Assembly: GCA_020466095.1 (NCBI GenBank)
Contig: CM035808.1
Location: 757,501-821,500, forward strand
Origin: Chlorops oryzae
Taxonomy: Eukaryota; Arthropoda; Insecta; Diptera; Chloropidae
Direction of reading: 5' to 3'
DNA length: 64,000 nucleotides
This document shows, one piece after another, positions 1 through 11,731 of this stretch; the first letter of the stretch is position 1; every line of letters begins with the position of its first letter. The position numbers and the translations under genes are program-made. The notes beneath the pieces were generated by a model. That model was not told where the DNA came from and did not search any database. It worked only from the letters and a program-made list of their open reading frames with translations.

Positions 1-3000
1 GTAATAATTATGGGCGAGTAGTACTGTTCATTTGGAGAGTAGTCTTCGTTGTTGGATTTTCATAGTATCGATTTTCGAAATATTGAGATCTTAAATATTG
101 TTCATAAACTTCGTATTGGTTCATCCAGAAATATCCATATTTCGGTGCATCGATTTTCTAAGCAGCTATTGACATTTCATTATTTCATTATAATAAAAAA
201 TATGAAATCAGTCATGGACAATTTCATCACTGAGAAAGGCATGAAACCGCAAAATGTTGTAATTTCCCATCAAACAATTGTTTGTCGATTAATGGAACTT
301 GAAAGCGAAAATAGGAAGATTTAATTTTTCTTAAAATATTATACCCTCTCCTAATGTTATAATTATAGAAGTTTTTTCTTCGATTCCCGCAAGAATATTT
401 TAATGTGTAAAGGGCTGCCATAGAGCGCCCCCATGTCGATTCCACTTACTGCCCGCATCATCCTCATTGACGTTTAAATTAAGTGCCCTTCAAATTTGAC
501 GTTCTTCGATTCGTGCCCGAACCCTTCCTTCCACCCTTCGATGCATTTCAATGAGACTTCATAAATAAATTCGAAGCATTTGGACATAGTGCAGCAGCAG
601 CAGAATGCTTTTATAACGTTCTATTTCTTCTATTTGGACTTTCTCTGAGCTTTCCTCGTAAAGTAGCACCATATGATGGGCAGAGACTGAATTTCTTATA
701 AGATTGTTGCAGTAAATTTTTTGAAATGGAAAGAATTGAAGCAAATAGAGGAGCGCATTCATGCTTGAAAATTCGTGCTGTGAAAATGCAATTTCAAATT
801 TAATTCCCCATATCGAATCCGTTGTCCTCCTCCAATATCGCTCACTGTTCGCATATAAAATGTTGATGCATATTTTATTTAAAACTCAAATCGTTTTTTC
901 CAGTGCTCCAAATTTGTTCATGCCTTATGCTCCTACCGAACTAGAAGAATAATTCAACCAGATAGATAGCCATTCCAACCGGGAAACTCCAACCAATTAT
1001 CGCTTGAATATAACCTGAAAACATCAGCCTTAACTATATCACCCCCAAATTTTAATCTCATCGCTGACATTACAGGCTCACTAAAATCTTCCACCCTATG
1101 CCACCCATAGTGATTTCTCTAGCTCGCCCAATCCACCCATCGTCTGTAGTTTATTGTCCGTGTAACAATCGCCTTTACGATTTACAAATTGCTATTTAAA
1201 TGACTGACAACACTTTGGCATAAGGTTAAAGAAACACCCACCCATTGGCGGCTCATCCCCGTGGCTACAGCAAACGTCAATCATAGTCACCCAATCAAGA
1301 ACTCAGAGAGCAATGCGCCACAGGCGAAGGGATATCGCTTTCAATGGCAAGTCATTTTGCAATTCTACATAAATTTGCGGCTAATAACTTAATTCCCCGA
1401 GCGAAAGGAATTGCTCAGTTAGGTTTTAGAGAAAATGAGATATTCATTTTATTTACCAGGCCAGCTTAAAATGGCTTAAAAGAGGCGTAGAGGCTAGAGA
1501 AGAAACCACAAAATTAGGTTCAAAAGTGTTTGAACTGAGAACTTGAGAAGGCTCGAATCGGTGTCGGAAATTCGCGGCCGAAAATGAGCTTCCCTCTTTG
1601 AAGGACGCTGTAAGGAAGAAAGGATGTAATTCGCAACAATTATTAAGAGTGACACAGTTTCCTGGAGAAGAAGCAACAAAAGAAAATTCTTTGCTTCCTT
1701 GAAGCTATTATTAATTTTTCTTTTTTCTTTCTCTGCGTACCTTGATTGCGTTGCTTTGTTGAAAAAAGAAACCTTCTTTTAGGTGAATCGAACCGATGAA
1801 TATGCCAGCTGCATTTTCACCCCGCTTCAATCATTTTCCCCTGTTTTCCTTGCCATTGCCGCTGCTTTGCGTTGCGTTGCATGTGCAATGAAATTTGGCA
1901 ACGTCGTATGAATCACGTCGAGCGAATAGACGTACAACTCGCAACATGGTGGCACCCTGGCACGGGCGAACGAACGATTGACTGAGTAGCGGAGCGACAA
2001 ACTTCAGACAAACAGCGCCCGCAGCAATTCATCAGATTCCCGAATGAAATCAGAAAAGGGAATCACTGAATGGAACAGTGATTCATGTGGAAGCATTGAA
2101 GACAACTGAAAGGAAGTCCAGCTTGCCGAGCACTAAACCGCTAACGAGGAACGCATGTATACAGCGACAACCCCCCAAACAAAAATGTATAGTCAGCAAA
2201 CCTCACAGAGAAAGGCTCTCGTCTGGAGCACGAGCCAAAAAAAAAAAAAAAACCCTGACGTAATATGAACCGAAAGAGAAATGATTGGTCAGGCTAGTCA
2301 AAGTTCTGTTGAAGGTGGCCAGAGAAGGTTCTTCTTTGTCAGAAGACAAAGACATATTTTCATTAATTTATTTGTTGATTCATTTCGAGTTCTTCTCCCC
2401 CTCTTATAGTCTGATATTAGTTTTAGTTTTCCCCTTTTATTTATTTTTCTTATCGTTTCTTTTCAATTTTTGTTTACAATTTTCCCCAAATTTTTTCATC
2501 TAATCCCTGAGTTTCTTCGTGTTCTCACAACCTAACGAGCACCTTTTCGATTAACTACATAAATTATATAAATTATCAATTAAAAGCATGCCACGACGCA
2601 CCCCTCATTTGCAATCACTACTTAAACTTACTACCTTTTTAGTCGCAGTATTTTTTCTCGCCCAGTTCGATGGTGCTCCAGAGTGACACAACAAACAGCA
2701 GGACATACGCTTAGGGAAACATTAGCAATCGGTTAAGCGCATTATTGCCGTATACCGTATGCCGTGTGCTGGGAAACACCCCTTCCTTCGACGCGGTTTT
2801 GGCGTCAGCTGGCATGCGCGGACGGCTTCCTACTGCAGTATGCATCCCTGAGGTAAACCGGCCCAATCCAGCTCGTATCTCTGACATATATAAAAGCCAA
2901 ATATTTTTAAGTGAAATCAATCACGAAATCAAGCATGCCGCATGCAATTCTGCTGGTCCGGGGGTTGTTTTCAAACTCGCAATCGTCTTGTTGTTGTTGC

Positions 3001-3480
3001 AATTGTTTGTTCTGTTGTGTCGTGTCGTGTCTCAGTTGCCACTGTTACCCCTGTTGCCTCTCTTGCCACGCTATGCACAAAAAACCGAGTAGTTTTAACT
3101 AATTTTCGTTGGCATGAAAGAAATTCGTGGCAATTGGAAGCTCTCATTTCGGATCGTTGAGTTTGGGTTTTGCTAAGAACTTACACGGAATTTCCCATTA
3201 TTTTTGTTTTAAATATTACTCTTAATTATATTTTGCTCCTATCTGACAGGAAAACAAAAAGTTATCATCCCGATTCTAAATATTGTCTGACATTGTTTCC
3301 CGGCGGAAATTTTTCCCCAAAAAAAACTCCTTTTCTAAATACCTGGGGAGCATGTCTGAAAGACAAAAGGACCACATTCCATAGAATGGGCGAATATATT
3401 GGCCTTCCTAGTCAGAGACTGAGAATCTTCAACAATTCAATCCTATACCCAATCATACGTAATGTTAAAATCTAGGCTAG
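1..3480. other. Non-coding stretch, no gene recognised
   Basis: I see no exon, RNA gene or delimited transposon here. The short open frames on both strands show no recognisable protein family and have no convincing splice sites around them. Since the minus-strand gene at 5759-9868 ends in a splice donor at 5758, part of this stretch is probably intron of that gene. Confidence 0.5.
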
Positions 3481-4212
3481 GGTCCGCGGGTTTGCCAAAC
3501 CCGTAACCGTTCGAGGACGGTCCCCTCGCGGGAGCCGAAGTGCACCACGACCTAAAAGATCTTTTGTGCAGCCCGTATTCTCTTAGTATAATTTAAGTCT
3601 ATTAAAGAATCTTAAAATTTCCAAGGGACTAAAACGACTAATTGTTTGAGGGCCTATTATCCTTGCCCCTAGACACACAAGTCTATGCCTAGTCGCCGCA
3701 GGACATGTACACCAAACATGCTCTGCTCTGACCTGCTCTGACTTGCAAACTGTGCAGAGATCCTCGTTTACCACTCCCATCTTTTTCAGCTGATATTTCA
3801 GTTTACAGTGCCTCGTTAACAGCTCAGTGAAGATTTTAATATTCATTCTGCTTAGGTTAAGTATATTTTCCGCCCTGATAGTCCTAGTCTGATGTATGAG
3901 CCTCTTTGCCTGCCGCATGCCCTTGGCTCTCCAGTATTCATTGAGGCTACGTTCTTCCCATTTTCTGATTAAGAATGTTTCTGAAGCTATTGTTAACTCC
4001 GCAAAAAGGTTCTGGCCCAATGAAGGGATTCGATGCCTTCATGTCCTTCGTGCCCCGGTATCCAATATAGAGTTATCTTGTTCCTCTTGGATAGAGTTTG
4101 AAGGAGCCCGTGGCACTCATAAACTTGGTTAGAATTCATGGTAAATGCCAATAAGGCTCTTAGAGCCGCTTGACTGTCTGAGAAGACACATATGCGGGAA
4201 CCCGAGGTGTTC
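3481..4212 (-). mobile_element. 5'-truncated non-LTR retrotransposon remnant (RNase H-bearing LINE clade)
   Basis: Read on the minus strand, the segment starts abruptly inside an RNase H domain (about 4212), continues through the C-terminal tail of the polyprotein and ends in a GC-rich 3'-UTR-like segment at about 3481-3585. RNase H motifs visible include FSDSQAAL and the WIPGHEGHEG motif. A frame change near 4020 and the missing upstream reverse transcriptase show it is dead. RNase H carried on a LINE is typical of the I, LOA and R1-related clades; I cannot choose between them. Lacking the 5' end is the usual outcome of incomplete target-primed reverse transcription. Confidence 0.8.
3583..4212 (-). 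pseudogene. C-terminal RNase H and zinc-knuckle-like tail of a dead LINE polyprotein
   Basis: The open frame 3583-4020 encodes 145 residues, including LTRHCKLKYQLKKMGVV, then a Cys-rich segment (CTVC...EHVWCTCPA), the usual tail of insect I/R1-like LINE ORF2 proteins. Upstream, 4021-4212 in a different frame encodes the RNase H core with DSQAAL and the PGHEG motif. The two parts are separated by a frameshift, and the reverse transcriptase and endonuclease regions are absent. No function is expected. Confidence 0.75.
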
Positions 4213-5758
4213 CTGGGAAGATATAGGAAGCTAGAAATCCGAAATTTTGCTTTTTATTGACGCTTAAAATACTTCCTATTTCCCGTTAGGAAAAATTAAT
4301 GAGGAGAAAATTTCTGTCGAATAACTATGTATTTAGAACCGGGCTGTATACCTATACCTGTAGAGATGCTCCGTACTAAGTTTTGGAACCTTCCAGGAGC
4401 ATATGCTGAAAAGCGAAAGTGAAAAAAAAATGAGTTCAATTCAAAAACAACCCTCACCAATTTAAATACATTGCAGCGTAACTAATGAAATAAACAAACA
4501 ATCATCACGTATGCATCTGACTCGATCCACGTATCATTTGTTGAATGAATTGATAGCATGCATTAAGAGAGCACGTCTTTCTACCGTGCAGAATTGCAGG
4601 GTCGGACCGACCGTTTGTCCAGCAGTCAGTCAAACAACCACCGCAACGAAGCAAACAATGAATTCGAGTTTGGAAAGTTGACTGCCAAGCGGCAGAGCAC
4701 GGAGGATGCCAGAAAAGGAGGGGTCCTTTCATTCTGTTGGACAATTAGGATTACCTGTATCTGCGCCCTCATGCTCTGCCTAAGCCAAATTCGGGAGTAA
4801 ACTCGAAACGATTTTAACAAAATCAACATACAATTTTCCTGGTTTCCATCACTTTGTTTGCATTTTCTCTATTGGCAAACGCACGCGCTCCCATTTTAAT
4901 AGCTTTCCTGTAAGGTACGGACCACAAATTCTGTTTCTAATTGCTATGGAAAATGGAAAAGGCAACAGTTCCCAGGAAAATGATGAACGATCGCAGAGGG
5001 TTGCAATATATTGTTTTTTTGTTACCACTTTATGTGATTAATTTTTCCTTTTCTGAAACTAATGATGGCCGCCCCGTCTTATGGTTTGAATAATGGTTCA
5101 CAGATTAGAAATCTTGCTACCAACCAGTGTTGGTTTTCATGGTTACATTCATTATTTTACTCGTAATTTTTACAACACAATTCAATTCAGAATCTCACAC
5201 CGACACAACCGGAACAACGACAATCCTCGCCAATGTACTGTTGAAGACGTTGCTTTCTAGAGCTCCACAATGTACCGATTACTTCCAGTTGAACTTATCG
5301 AGTAGTAGCTGTTCTCTGTGGAGGAAAATTGGAAATCGGGAGATTCATATCGGAGAAGAAAATGTAAGATAGACAGCCCGACTCTGAATATTCCCGGGAA
5401 TTTACTTTTCTCACGAGTAAACTTCTTCTTTTTTAAATATTTGGAGAAGAAGTTTGATGGAGAATGTGTATTGGACCCATACCCATGATTTCTCTTACCC
5501 TATCTATTTAAAAAAAGGAGAATTTTGGTCTCGAGAGAAGTATTTTGATTTGCTTGGTTTTGTAAACTTTCGTTTTGTAGTTATGGAATTGTTGGGTGCA
5601 ACATTCCTTTGCTTATAACTTCTGTTGCCACAATTGGAGGACGTAGTGACCAACCCTTTCAAGTTAAAGATACGGAACCGTCCTACGTTCCGGAAGTACG
5701 GAAGTAAATTCGTTCCCCGGGAGTATTCAAAATCGGCCTGAGAGACTGAATCACTCAC
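4213..5758. other. Non-coding stretch, probably intron of the minus-strand gene
   Basis: Nothing with a recognisable protein, RNA or transposon signature was found. The right border is the splice donor (GTGAGT on the minus strand at 5758-5753) of the gene lying to the right, so at least the right-hand part should be intronic. Confidence 0.5.
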
Positions 5759-8700
5759 CTTCGTCGCTATCGAAAGAGTAAAAGTTCTCATCATCGCGGG
5801 TCATTGATCGTCTGCTTCGAGCGTAATGCTGCCTGTCCACGCTTCGTAAACGTGGTCCCGTAGCTTCGCGCCGTTCCAGTGTTGGAATCGTTTCCAGTGA
5901 TCCTCTCAAACTAGAAGGATACTCCATGGGTGAGCCATACTCGGAGTTCGCTCGACTATTGTTGGAGTTTGTGTCGATCGCAAGATCGATGGGTCTCATC
6001 TCGTGAGGCTGCGAAAGAATCTGGACATTGTTATCCTCATCCGTTGTGGTGACGACCATCGGAACGATAAATTCCCGCCGCATGCGAATATCAGTCGGCA
6101 CTGTGACAGGAACAGGATCGGGGGGTGAAGTTTTCAGCTCTGGTGTACTCTGACTGGGTGTATTCGTCGGCGTCGGCGTTGTATCCCTCTCAATTTTGAC
6201 ATTTGCGTAGCGCTCCTTTAGTTTGACGGCCATCGCAGCGTAGTCCTCCTCATCATCGCTGTACTCGTCGGAGTCGTCTTGCGGTATGCGGCGTGGAATA
6301 ACCCTCGGACGCTGCAAAGCATTGCCCTCCATCGGTTCAAATTTTGAAATCAATTTGTTCACCTTTGCCCACGTCAGATGGTCTCACTTGTTCGCTGAAG
6401 ACCAAACGTAGCGAAGATGTCTTGACCAGAGGCTTCGGGGCGCGTGGTATTGAGGTTGTTCTTTCTGGTATGCGTGGTGGCAGTGCCTGCTTCTGATGCA
6501 TTGATGGTGGGAGCGGAGGTGGTTTGCTCTTTGGGAGTGGTGGTGGCGGCGTCTCTGAGGGCTTTCTTACCAAGCCGCGTACCGACGGCTGCCGCTGTGG
6601 AAGTGGCGGAGGAGGTGGTGACGTTCTTGGAGGTGGAGACGGTGCTACCGATGGTGGTCGATCATCATCATCGTCGTCGTCGTCGTCGTTGTCTTCATCG
6701 TCATCCTCTCCATCTTCTTCACATCCGCTGGAGGAGTTTTCTTCATTTTCGTCGAAGTTAGCGGTGAGGCTTTCACGGCTGTTTCCGTACTGGAGGAGTT
6801 TTCTCTTGCATTCATGGTCTTTGCTTTCTTCTTTAATATGATCAACGTTATCCAACTCCGCGCCACTCTCCTGCTTGAGTTGATTAACCGAAATTTTTGT
6901 TATCCTGGAGGAGTTATCGTCGTCGGCTGTATCTTCACTGCTCTCTCGGTCACAGCTACTGGAGTTTCGGATTGTTATAATTTTTTGAACTGGCTCATCG
7001 CGAAGTTCCTCATCGAAATCTTCGAAAGCCGTGAGCACACCACCTCTCAGCACGTTCTTCTCAAATATGTCTATACTCTTGGTTTTGTAGAGCGGCTGGT
7101 TGTCTCCCTTCGATGCTGAGACTGATGGCGTCCTAACTTTCCACGCTTCACTCTTCTCATCGATACTAACTAGCCCGGATAGGGAACCACATCGTGAGGT
7201 TGTGCCGCCCTTATGTTCCTGCATCCATGAGTCTGAATCCGAATTCGAACTGGAATCCATGGACAATTTCCGCTTGTGTCCACTCAGAGACGGCATGGCC
7301 TCAACTGATTGTTTTCTTCCATTTCGCGGTGGAGGAGCTTCCACAAAATCGGCAATAATCTTTTTATTTGTCACCCAGTCTTGTTGCTTGGGTTGTTCTC
7401 CCTTTGTGGTGGACGTTATTTCTGTAATAATTGGACCTGGGCCAGCTGAGACTATCGGACGCGTTACGGCAATTATCAACGTAGATTCAAAGCTGTCCGA
7501 ATTATCCTGGTGAATGAGGACGCGCGGGAGCTCACTGGGATCAATGTCTGACTCCATCGACTGCGATAGAAGGGATCTGGAAGTCCAAGCAGCCCGGGCG
7601 GCCGGAATATTGATTGTCGTCGAGTGGCTGGCGCGAACAGCCACTTGGTCAAAGCTTTCCCCCTCAGAGCTACACTCGTGCGGAGGCGGGAAATCGCGTC
7701 TCGTGATTGCCGGAGGAAGGTTAATTGTGGCTTCCTCATGTTGGTGCGTTTCGTTCCACACTTCCTCGCTCTCGCTCTCGCCGTCGTCGTCCTCTTCTTC
7801 GCTCTGGTATTTCTTCTTCTGCGGGGGGCTCTCGTTGGCAGTAGCGTGTGTCCCAGGCTGGTTCGGGGATTTCTGAAAAAACTTCATCTGATGCATTTTC
7901 TCATTGACCTTCTTGAAGGTCCGTTGGCGTGCCTCATTGAACTTGACCGTACGCGACTTGGGCTTTTGTGTTCCTTCCCCATCGATGGCTTCTCCATCGG
8001 TATTCGTTGCATCCAGCTCATCTTTGGATCGCGAACTTTTACGCGTGCGTATATGCTTCAGTTTCCGAATTAGCGTATCGGAACGCTTTTTTTGGTGGGT
8101 CTTCTCTTTTTCCGGTGAGGTTTCTCCGTCGGTTGCTGGCTCGTCGTCGGGTTTATTCGATTTCCTTTTGAAACTTTTCTTCCAACTCTCCAGTTTGTTC
8201 GTTATCGTTTGGCGAATGGGAGATTGGGTAGATGCTGACTGCTTAGGATCTCCCTGCTCGTCGGCATTTAGGTCGTCAACGGACACATCTCGCGACCGGA
8301 ATCTGCGAAGGCGTGTTGTGAACTTTTCCGCTTTAGACGCAATGTTGCTCTTCGGAGCTGATCCTGCTGCTGCTGTACTCTCGTCAGCCGACTCGTCCGT
8401 TGCGACATTTTGCTGGCTACGTGCTTTAAACGATTGCTGTAGTCGCTTAAAATTATGCCTGAAATTTCTGAAAGCCCTGCTCGTGGGTGAGCCCGTATCT
8501 TGAGGCTCTGCTGTCCGCTGCTGTTCCTCATCCGAGGAACGTGGTGAGTTCTTAGATTTTTGTTTTGATTCACTTTCAGCCTTTGACAATACTTTGGTTG
8601 TCCGACTTGAACCTTTCCGCTGTGCTTCTGGCCCATCGGAGTCATCTTGGGCCGAGAGGTAGCCAGTGAGTTGGCGCATTCGCTGCTTGTAGCTTAATTT

Positions 8701-9704
8701 CTTAGTGGTAGTTTTTGTTTCGTTGTCGGACATTGATTGTGATTGGATCGTTTGTTTGCTGCTGCTGCTTCTTCTTCTTCTGCATGGCCCAAAGCGAACT
8801 GTCGTTGGGTTCGGGTCGATAAGTCTGCTCTTCTTCACGTTCTTCGGATTGCTGCTCCGATGAGCTTTGTCGCAAAGGAGGATTGCGAACTTTTGCGAAT
8901 CGCGTCGCAGCGATTCCGGCTTGCGTGGTGGTGGCGGCGGCGTTGCTTCCATTCCGCTTTCATCGCCGCTTAGCTCACCGACCGTGCGTCCAGTGGATCT
9001 GCCCATGGTCGGCGGTTCCGACCGAGGCGAATCGTCTGGCGATACACTGTTCGATTGGTCAGTGTTCTGTCGTGAGACCTTGAAGCGAAAAGTGTAATTT
9101 TCGGCAATGGCACTGTCTCGTCGCGCTTGCTCCTGTGCTTCGCGTACGCGATCCTCCTCGTAGTGCGTGACGTAATGTTGGACACGAATGCTGTCCTTCC
9201 GGACGACAGTCTTCTTAGCGAAAATATGCTTCAACCGGAACTCGGTTAGGTCCTTGTAGCTGCGATGCAACCTCTCAGTCAGCGACATTCGTGCTTGTGA
9301 GTGGCCGGCCCTGGTATCCAATGGTCCAATTGTTGCGGGACTTTGCGGGAGCATGGCTGAACTGCTGTGACGCTGATAACTTGGCTGCGCGTAGTCGTCG
9401 TCAATGCTACCGGCGCTGCGGTAAGTCGACTCTTCGCCACTGTCGTCGAGCATCAGGGAAGATATAGTAGATATCCGTGTGGGTGTCTGCTTGATAAAGT
9501 TTGCAGGGGGAATCGGTGGCAAATGTTGAACCACCTGTATGTCCAGACACTGTTTCTGTTGGAATTGATTCCGGTTTTCCGGTGAGTTTCGATTGACGTT
9601 CTCACGGGAGCTGCGAAATATCTTGCGCGACTTGAGTTTCGGTATTGATTTGGGCAACTTGATCTGCGGCAGCGCTGGCAACCCTGGTAGTGGTGGCAAT
9701 TTAG
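5759..9704 (-). CDS. Large Ser/Pro/acid-rich intracellular protein, coding exon(s) 2 onward, incomplete
   Basis: The exon opens at 9704 after a TATTACAG acceptor. It continues exon 1 in phase and encodes about 1,300 residues before a GTGAGT donor at 5758, so the C-terminus lies left of the window. No signal peptide, membrane helix or catalytic domain is seen. It starts Pro/Leu-rich (LPPLPGLPALPQ), has a PPPPPRKPE motif near residue 265, long Lys/Ser-rich basic regions, a run of about 20 mostly Asp/Glu residues near residue 1012, and a Pro-rich tract with several PPPPLP motifs that could bind SH3 or EVH1 domains. The frame changes at 6337-6387. This is either a 76-bp intron (6312-6387, GTGAG...CAG, phase 0) or one surplus G at 6362-6363; the latter gives the natural-looking VGKVNKLISKFEPMEG. 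The layout (proline-rich N-terminus followed by a KFE motif) is loosely reminiscent of FGD-type RhoGEFs, but no DH domain is in view. I do not recognise the gene with confidence. Confidence 0.8.
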
Positions 9705-9819
9705 CTGTAATACAAAGAACAGTTTAACGAAAAATGATGAGAAAACGTCATTTCGATTATCGATTTCTCGAGGGCTTTAGAAGAAGAAGCCATTCACACT
9801 CACACACACACACACTCAC

Positions 9820-9868
9820 CTCTGAGACTGTCGACGTCCAGTTTTTGGCAAAGATTGCGGAAATCCAT
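9820..9868 (-). CDS. First coding exon of the minus-strand Ser/Pro-rich protein
   Basis: On the minus strand an ATG at 9868 opens MDFRNLCQKLDVDSLR followed by one base, then a perfect GTGAGT-type donor at 9819. The 115-bp intron (9705-9819) contains a CA microsatellite and ends with a TATTACAG acceptor. The single leftover G joins CT of the next exon to give Ala, and the frame then runs directly into LPPLPGLPALPQ. This phase agreement is the reason for choosing this start rather than any internal Met of the next exon, which opens without its own ATG. The exon was too short to appear as a stand-alone reading frame. Confidence 0.75.
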
Positions 9869-9971
9869 GATCGTTTATTAATTAACCTGAAATCGTATAT
9901 AAAGGAAAAATTAATACTGACTGTCTTGGGACTGCAACTCACCTAGTGACTAAAGGCACTTGGGACTCACC
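9869..9971 (-). other. Spliced 5'-UTR of the minus-strand gene
   Basis: Upstream of the ATG, an acceptor (ATTTCAG, AG at 9888-9887) leaves an 18-base leader. A donor CTAG|GTGAGT at 9941 would make a 55-bp 5'-UTR intron with a TATTAAT-like branch region, and a second donor-like CG|GTGAGT sits at 9970. The signals are strong but the use of either donor is inferred only. Confidence 0.5.
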
Positions 9972-11050
9972 GTATTTTTTTCGGTTGGATGCTGCCGCGC
10001 TTTTTCACAAATTTTCACAATTTTTCTTGGTTAATTGCACAGTTTGTGAATTTTGCACATTTTATTTTATTAAAATTTAATTGCCTCGGCCATCCACATG
10101 AAAAATACAGAGCGCGCTTCGTTCGTTTCGTGGCAAACTGGAATTTGTTTTGGAAAAGCCTTTGCAATTTCTTTGGCTCGTCGTTTTAGTCGTCGTCGTC
10201 GTTGTCGTTTTCGATTTTCGATTTTCCTGCATTGCACTTTTGACGCTAATTCAATTAGCGCCTTTTTCGCATCTCACGTTCACCCTTTGTTTTTCTTTTT
10301 CTCAATTTGTTTTCATTATTTTCCGATTTCCACACATATTCGCTACAGCAAGTTCGGCTTTTATAATTTCTAACGATGCGAGTTGAGTTCAGTTGAGTGG
10401 TTGATTATCGAGTCTTCTTTTTGCCTTTCGCTTTTGCGTGCACGAGTTTTTTTTTTTTTTTTCAATTTCCCTTTTTATTGCCTTTACTATTTTCTTTGGG
10501 CTTTCCCTTTTTAAGTTCAGTAGACTATTACTTTGGAGGAAATTAGCATTTCCATTGAGCGCTTTAAACTTGTAGCACTTTCCAATGACCCGCACCATTC
10601 TGTGGGTGGTCTGCTCTCGCTCATTAACCTTGGGCCGACGTACGTTGACACAGATTTTCCTCACAATGCTCGTCACATTGATTCCTATAGCCTAGGCAGA
10701 TAACGGAAAAGAATATTTTCTTAGAGAAAATTATTGTGGGAAATGCGGAAATAAAGGATGACCGCATGCTGACCAACAGTGCTCTAAATATTTTCGCAAG
10801 CTTGAGAGCGTCTTTTGGAAGTTTAAGGCGAGATGTAGAGTTTTTATGGGACCATTTTTTGGTTTTTAGAATATTTCAAAATCAAATCTAAAGGAAATTT
10901 CGGCCATCTCTTGCGTCATTCAAAGTGTATATCCCCTAAAAACTGGCAAGATTGCTGAAGACTACGAAATCCTTACATTATTTAACCTCACAAATATATT
11001 TTTTAGAGGGTATAAAATTAATTTATCTTTTTCTTTTCTTCTCTTTTCAG
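9972..11050. promoter_or_regulatory. Divergent promoter interval between the minus-strand gene and Nrg
   Basis: The two genes are transcribed away from each other and their ATGs are 1.47 kb apart, so both 5' ends should fall here. No certain TATA box was found. Initiator-like TCAGTT occurs near 10390 in a run GTTGAGTTCAGTTGAG. At the right end (11020-11050) a long pyrimidine tract ending TCTTTTCAG looks like a strong acceptor, so Nrg probably also has a non-coding first exon somewhere in this interval. Assignment is by position, not by proven elements. Confidence 0.4.
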
Positions 11051-11341
11051 ATCGCAAACCTCACATTTTTCCATCGTTCTCTTATTTAGGTAACAGTTTT
11101 GGTAAAAAAAAAAAGAAAAAAAAATCGAAGTCGAAGTCCGACGCTACAAAAAGAACTTCCAATTGCATTTAAAAAAAAATGGTTTAAAGGAATATATTCA
11201 GAAATTCGTTTAAGTTAATTTAAATTAACGACAATCACCGAAAATTTTGATCGCGACTAAAAGAACGATTCACCATCGCCACGATTCGCGGGCGAAGATA
11301 ACTTCGACCGCAAAGTATTAAGGATAACCGCCGTCAGTAAC
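11051..11341 (+). other. Probable Nrg 5'-UTR exon part
   Basis: It follows a polypyrimidine tract and CAG acceptor (AG at 11049-11050) and runs into the Nrg ATG at 11342. It holds A-rich runs and no long open frame. The acceptor is strong by eye, but the corresponding donor was not identified. Confidence 0.45.
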
Positions 11342-11408
11342 ATGAGGCGGCAGTTATGTACGCTGGCGCTTGCAATGTTGGCGGTGCTCGGCACAACGTT
11401 TGCACTGA
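11342..11408 (+). CDS. Nrg: Neuroglian exon 1: signal peptide
   Basis: ATG at 11342 opens MRRQLCTLALAMLAVLGTTFAL, a textbook secretory signal: two Arg, a hydrophobic core, and small residues before a likely cleavage after TTFA. After 22 codons and one base the exon meets the donor GTGAGT at 11409. The leftover A plus TA from 14699 gives Ile, and the reading frame continues as Ile-Asn-Thr-Pro-Pro-Arg, matching the mature N-terminus of fly Neuroglian (RPPRI...). Neuroglian is the insect L1-CAM, a membrane adhesion protein of neurons, glia and septate junctions. The exon is too short to stand out as an open frame; it was found from its signal-peptide character and splice phase. Confidence 0.9.
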
Positions 11409-11504
11409 GTGAGTAGACAAAATTTTAAAATTTCTATTTAAATGAACATTTATAGCCATAAGTCACTTAAGACATTTTAAATCCCAATCGGTGGAAATAT
11501 GACA

Positions 11505-11692
11505 TAACATTGGAAAGGTGGTGCTGGCGGTGACAGAGGGCTTTCTTCTTTTTGAAATGGACAGATTCCTAAAAAAGCCTTTCATTAAATAAGGGCGAGA
11601 GCCGCTCGAAAATTCATCTTTCGATTATCAAAATGATCGATTGTCAAAATTATTGATAATCGAAACTATCGATGATGATGGTGATGATGATA

Positions 11693-11731
<39 letters not shown>

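Noticed and set aside
6444..9585. Numerous plus-strand frames opposite the minus-strand gene
   Set aside because: Shadows of the real coding strand: Ser/Val-rich complements of Asp-, Glu- and Pro-rich codons, without their own splice or start signals.
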